Assembly: GCA_937135995.1 (NCBI GenBank) | Contig: CAKZOF010000689.1 | Coordinates: forward strand, 1-8,413 | Source of the DNA: an uncultured Pyrinomonas sp. | GTDB taxonomy: Bacteria > Acidobacteriota > Blastocatellia > Pyrinomonadales > Pyrinomonadaceae | DNA length: 8,413 nucleotides | Direction of reading: 5' to 3' | In this document: piece by piece, positions 6,198 through 8,413 of the stretch | How positions within the stretch are numbered: the stretch's first letter is position 1 | How the letters are laid out: every line of letters starts with the position of its first letter | Notes under the pieces: model-generated | The model's input: the letters and a program-made list of their open reading frames with translations, nothing else | Told to the model about the DNA's origin: nothing | Databases searched by the model: none | Translations under genes and position numbers: made by a program

Positions 6198-7688
6198 CTA
6201 ACGCCGCTTCTTTCTCCGCTTCTTCTTGCGGCGCGGAAGGCCTGGGGCGGGCGCGACGCTGCTCGACTCTTGGTCCAGCAAGTCGTTTTCGTCCAGCGCC
6301 CCGTTCGACATTCCCTTCATGCCCATCATGCGGCGCATCATGCGTCCGCGCAACCCGCCGCCGCCGAATATTCCGGCGCGCGACAGTTCGCGCATCATCT
6401 GACGCATTTCGACGTACTGCTTGATGAGCTGATTGACCTCGGCGACCGTGGTCCCCGATCCGCGGGCGATTCTGCGCCGCCGACTCGCGTTCAAGATACG
6501 ATGATCGGCCCGCTCTTCGAGCGTCATCGAATCGATGATCGCTTCGGTGCGCTTTAGTTCGCGTTCGATGGCGGCCGATTGCTCTTCGGTCAACTCGGGC
6601 AGACCGATGCTGCCGAGAAGTTGATCGGGCAGCAGTTTCATGATCTTCGAGATCGAACCAAGCCGCTTGACCTGCCGCAACTGCTGGCGGAAATCATCGA
6701 GCGTGAACTCGTTCTTCTGAATCTTCTTCAGTTGCTCTTCGGCTTCGGCGCGATCGACCTTGGCCTGTACCTCCTCGATGAGCGAAAGCACATCGCCCAT
6801 GCCGAGGATGCGCTGCGCGATGCGATCCGGATAGAACGGTTCGAGCGCATCGTACTTTTCGCCGACGCCGACGAACTTGACGGGCTGCCCCGTGACCTGC
6901 TTGATCGAAAGGGCTGCGCCGCCGCGCGCATCGCCGTCCATTTTAGTCAGAACGACGCCCGTGATCCCGACGCGACGATGGAACTCTTCGGCCGAACGGA
7001 CGGCATCTTGTCCGGTCATCGCATCGGCGACGAAGAGGATTTCGATCGGGCGCGTTTCGCTTTTGATCCGGACCAACTCCTCCATCAACTGGTCGTCGAT
7101 GTGAAGCCGTCCGGCTGTGTCGATCAGCAGCGTGTCGTAGCCGTAGTCGCGCGCGTGGCGCAACGCTTCGCGCGCAAGCAGCACGGGGTCGTTCGAGTCC
7201 GGCAGATCGAAGATCGCCTGTCCCGTCGCCTTGGCGATCACTTTCAACTGTTCGCGCGCTGCCGGGCGATAAACGTCCGTCGAGACGAGCAGCGGCTTGC
7301 GCTCTTCGTTCTTCGCCAACCAGAGCGCGATCTTGCCCGTGGAAGTCGTCTTGCCCGAACCTTGGAGCCCGACGATCATCACAACGTTGGGCGACTGTTT
7401 GGTGAAGACCAAGCGCGACGAAGTTCCGCCGAGAAGCTCGACCAACTCATCGTAGACGATCTTGACGACCTGCTCGGCCGGTTTGAGTTCTTGCCAGACC
7501 TCTTGCCCGAGCGCTTTTTCGCGCACGCGCGCGATGAAATCTTTGGCGACCTTGTAGTTGACATCGGCTTCGAGCAGCGCGAGGCGGATGTCGCGCAACG
7601 CCGCATCGACGTGTTCCGGGCGCAACACGCCTTCGCCGCGCAGATTCTTCAACGTCCGCTTGAGCTTGTCGGATAAAGATTCGAACAT
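6198..7688 (-). CDS. ffh: Signal recognition particle protein Ffh (SRP54 homologue)
   Basis: 496 residues from the ATG at 7686-7688 to the TAG at 6198-6200. Ffh binds 4.5S RNA and hydrophobic signal sequences on translating ribosomes and, with FtsY, delivers them to SecYEG. The N domain is residues 1-90 (MFESLSDKLKRTLKNLRGEG onward). The GTPase domain shows GLQGSGKTT (107-115, P-loop), STDVYRPAAREQL (136-148), DTAGR (190-194), TKMDGDARGG (248-257) and GVGEKYDALEPFYPDR (274-289). The Met-rich M domain (about 325-460) includes the RNA-binding RRRRIARGSGTT (403-414) and MRQMMREL segments. The C-terminus ends in a run of Lys/Arg (486-496), often seen in bacterial Ffh. The frame continues upstream to 7775, but the family N-terminus and the GGTGGAG just before it favour this ATG, though the spacing is short. 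It is the first gene after the predicted promoter. No 4.5S RNA gene is seen nearby. Confidence 0.97.
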   Translation of the reverse strand: MFESLSDKLKRTLKNLRGEGVLRPEHVDAALRDIRLALLEADVNYKVAKDFIARVREKALGQEVWQELKPAEQVVKIVYDELVELLGGTSSRLVFTKQSPNVVMIVGLQGSGKTTSTGKIALWLAKNEERKPLLVSTDVYRPAAREQLKVIAKATGQAIFDLPDSNDPVLLAREALRHARDYGYDTLLIDTAGRLHIDDQLMEELVRIKSETRPIEILFVADAMTGQDAVRSAEEFHRRVGITGVVLTKMDGDARGGAALSIKQVTGQPVKFVGVGEKYDALEPFYPDRIAQRILGMGDVLSLIEEVQAKVDRAEAEEQLKKIQKNEFTLDDFRQQLRQVKRLGSISKIMKLLPDQLLGSIGLPELTEEQSAAIERELKRTEAIIDSMTLEERADHRILNASRRRRIARGSGTTVAEVNQLIKQYVEMRQMMRELSRAGIFGGGGLRGRMMRRMMGMKGMSNGALDENDLLDQESSSVAPAPGLPRRKKKRRKKRR

Positions 7689-7732
7689 CACTCCACCAAG
7701 AGCAGGGCAAGCGACCGGAGCCGAAAACGAAA

Positions 7733-7762
7733 ATGATAGAGGGGCACCCGCGTAGGTGTCAA
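7733..7762 (-). promoter_or_regulatory. Sigma70-type promoter for the ffh operon
   Basis: On the minus strand a perfect -35 TTGACA (7762-7757) is followed after 18 bases by TATCAT (7738-7733), matching 5 of 6 of the -10 consensus. Transcription would start near 7726, giving a leader of about 38 bases before the ffh ATG. The -35 box contains the TGA stop of the GNAT gene, so the promoter begins exactly where that gene ends. The match is seen; promoter activity is inferred. It is likely the main promoter for ffh through rnhB and perhaps the glycosyltransferases. Confidence 0.7.
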
Positions 7763-8283
7763 GAAAGGGCCGCAAAGTCGCCCTTTTCGGGCGAGCATCC
7801 GTCTCGGGCTGGGGTCAGCCAGCAAATCAATCGCGGCAACCTACGGCCAGTGAAAACGGTGGAAACGACTTCGCCGTCGCGCTCGGCCCCCATCGCGAGA
7901 TAGAAACCTTCCGCGTGCGGGTCGCTATGGATCTCGATCCGATGAAAACCCAATTGCTGCGCTGTCTGTGTTGCGTGTCGCCACAACCTTTTGCCGTAGC
8001 CGCGCCCGATCATTTCGGGCGCGACGAACAGATCGGACAACAACGCGGTCTGGCCTGCGCCGCAGAGTCGGTAGAAGCCGACAACGGCCCCGTCTGCCTC
8101 GAGGACAAACACGTGATCGCGGACGAGATCGTCGGGCGAAAGCGTTAGCTCATCGCGACAGGCGCGCATGAACGCTTCGTCATAGCCCCACACCGCCTTG
8201 GCGCGATGAGCCAATTCGCTCAGCAACTCGGCCTCTTTGCGCCGCGCCCGCCTGATCCTGACTGCGCTATTGCTCGCCTCCAT
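7759..8283 (-). CDS. GNAT-family N-acetyltransferase
   Basis: 174 residues from the ATG at 8281-8283 to the TGA at 7759-7761. GNAT enzymes move an acetyl group from acetyl-CoA to an amine on a protein or small molecule. VRIRRARRKEAELLSEL (8-24) fits strand 1 and helix 1. HVFVLEADGAVVGFYRL (57-73) fits strands 2-3. ALLSDLFVAPEMIGRGYGKRLWRHA (80-104) holds the acetyl-CoA pyrophosphate-binding loop IGRGYG. RIEIHSDPHAEGFYLAMGAERDGE (115-138) matches the C-terminal half, with the Tyr of FYLAMGA at the usual position of a general acid. The substrate cannot be predicted. The start is chosen because it falls just before the domain and has GGGAAG upstream; the frame stays open to the window edge without another good start. 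It ends 70 bases before ffh and carries the ffh -35 box in its stop codon. Confidence 0.88.
   Translation of the reverse strand: MEASNSAVRIRRARRKEAELLSELAHRAKAVWGYDEAFMRACRDELTLSPDDLVRDHVFVLEADGAVVGFYRLCGAGQTALLSDLFVAPEMIGRGYGKRLWRHATQTAQQLGFHRIEIHSDPHAEGFYLAMGAERDGEVVSTVFTGRRLPRLICWLTPARDGCSPEKGDFAALS
7764..7786 (-). terminator. Possible weak intrinsic terminator or hairpin at the end of the GNAT gene
   Basis: The minus strand reads AAAGGGC, 9 loop bases, then GCCCTTT followed by CTTGA. The 7-base-pair stem lies in the last codons of the acetyltransferase and is followed by a short interrupted U-run. A second stem, CGCCC-GAAAA-GGGCG (7793-7779), shares the GGGC arm, so only one of the two can form. 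Position and shape suggest partial termination before the ffh promoter, but the stem is short and coding, so this is tentative. Confidence 0.35.
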
Positions 8284-8298
8284 TCTGCACTTCCCGAA

Positions 8299-8320
8299 AC
8301 CACAACGACACGGAATCGAC
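8299..8320. repeat. Direct repeat copy 1 (22 bases)
   Basis: Begins ACCACAACGACACGG and ends AATCGAC. It matches the copy at 8359-8380 in 20 of 22 bases, and the copies are offset by exactly 60 bases. It lies upstream of the GNAT start. I see no clear promoter in this stretch. Confidence 0.6.
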
Positions 8321-8358
8321 GTTGAAAGCAAAACGGAAACCGAACTGATGGCCCCCAG

Positions 8359-8380
8359 ACCACAGCCACACGGAATCGAC
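8359..8380. repeat. Direct repeat copy 2 (22 bases)
   Basis: Begins ACCACAGCCACACGG and ends AATCGAC, differing from copy 1 at two positions. The window ends 33 bases later, so further copies may lie outside. Nature unknown: it could be a regulatory site pair, a small tandem duplication, or the edge of a longer repeat array. Confidence 0.6.
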
Positions 8381-8413
8381 CGTCGCCGCGCCAGCTCACT
8401 CAGCGCAACCCCC

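Noticed and set aside
6579..7676. Plus-strand open frame of 365 codons
   Set aside because: It lies entirely antisense to ffh, and its composition mirrors the ffh codons.
7689..7775. N-terminal extension of Ffh upstream of MFESL
   Set aside because: The extension runs across the predicted promoter and GNAT stop and is absent from the Ffh family.
8299..8380. CRISPR array
   Set aside because: Only two imperfect 22-base copies are visible, with no matching repeat-spacer series or cas genes.
8270..8413. Plus-strand gene start divergent from the GNAT gene
   Set aside because: The frame is open to the edge from a TTG at 8270, but it overlaps the GNAT start, has no ribosome site and shows no known motif.

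Overview
The window is about 60% GC and almost fully coding. Its core, on the minus strand, is the conserved bacterial block ffh - rpsP - khpA (ylqC) - rimM - trmD - rplS - rnhB, which serves protein targeting, ribosome assembly and tRNA modification. The organism is clearly a bacterium. The LolA-like protein at the left edge and the two polysaccharide-type glycosyltransferases suggest a diderm. Base composition, gene order and protein style would fit Acidobacteriota (perhaps Blastocatellia), but that placement is a weak inference, not something read from a marker gene.

Layout from left to right. Bases 1-591 (+) hold the 3' part of an exported LolA/outer-membrane-lipoprotein-sorting-like protein, cut by the window edge. 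It converges, over only 40 bases, with the end of a long minus-strand gene train. Read in the direction of transcription (right to left), the train is: a GNAT acetyltransferase (8283-7759), a good sigma70-type promoter overlapping that gene's stop codon, ffh (7688-6198), rpsP (6117-5839, TTG start), khpA (5819-5589), rimM (5499-4945), trmD (4842-4081), rplS (4032-3643), rnhB (3621-2977, GTG start), then two family-4 glycosyltransferases (2954-1839 and 1810-632). Most gaps after rpsP are 19-50 bases, which is consistent with one transcript starting at the promoter near 7757-7733. The last 130 bases contain a 22-base direct repeat, two copies exactly 60 bases apart, upstream of the GNAT gene.

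How the genes work together: Ffh is the GTPase of the signal recognition particle. S16 and L19 are ribosomal proteins of the small and large subunits. RimM matures the 30S subunit near S19/16S helix 33, and KhpA is a small RNA-binding KH protein. TrmD makes m1G37 in tRNA, and RNase HII removes ribonucleotides from DNA. The two glycosyltransferases are probably a cell-surface polysaccharide module attached to the distal end of the housekeeping operon.

I see no mobile element, CRISPR array, tRNA, rRNA or clear novel system. Points worth a second look are a Glu at the position of the TrmD catalytic Asp, the TTG start of rpsP, a 22-base perfect palindrome inside the first gene, the repeat pair at the right edge, and the promoter/hairpin overlap at the GNAT-ffh junction.
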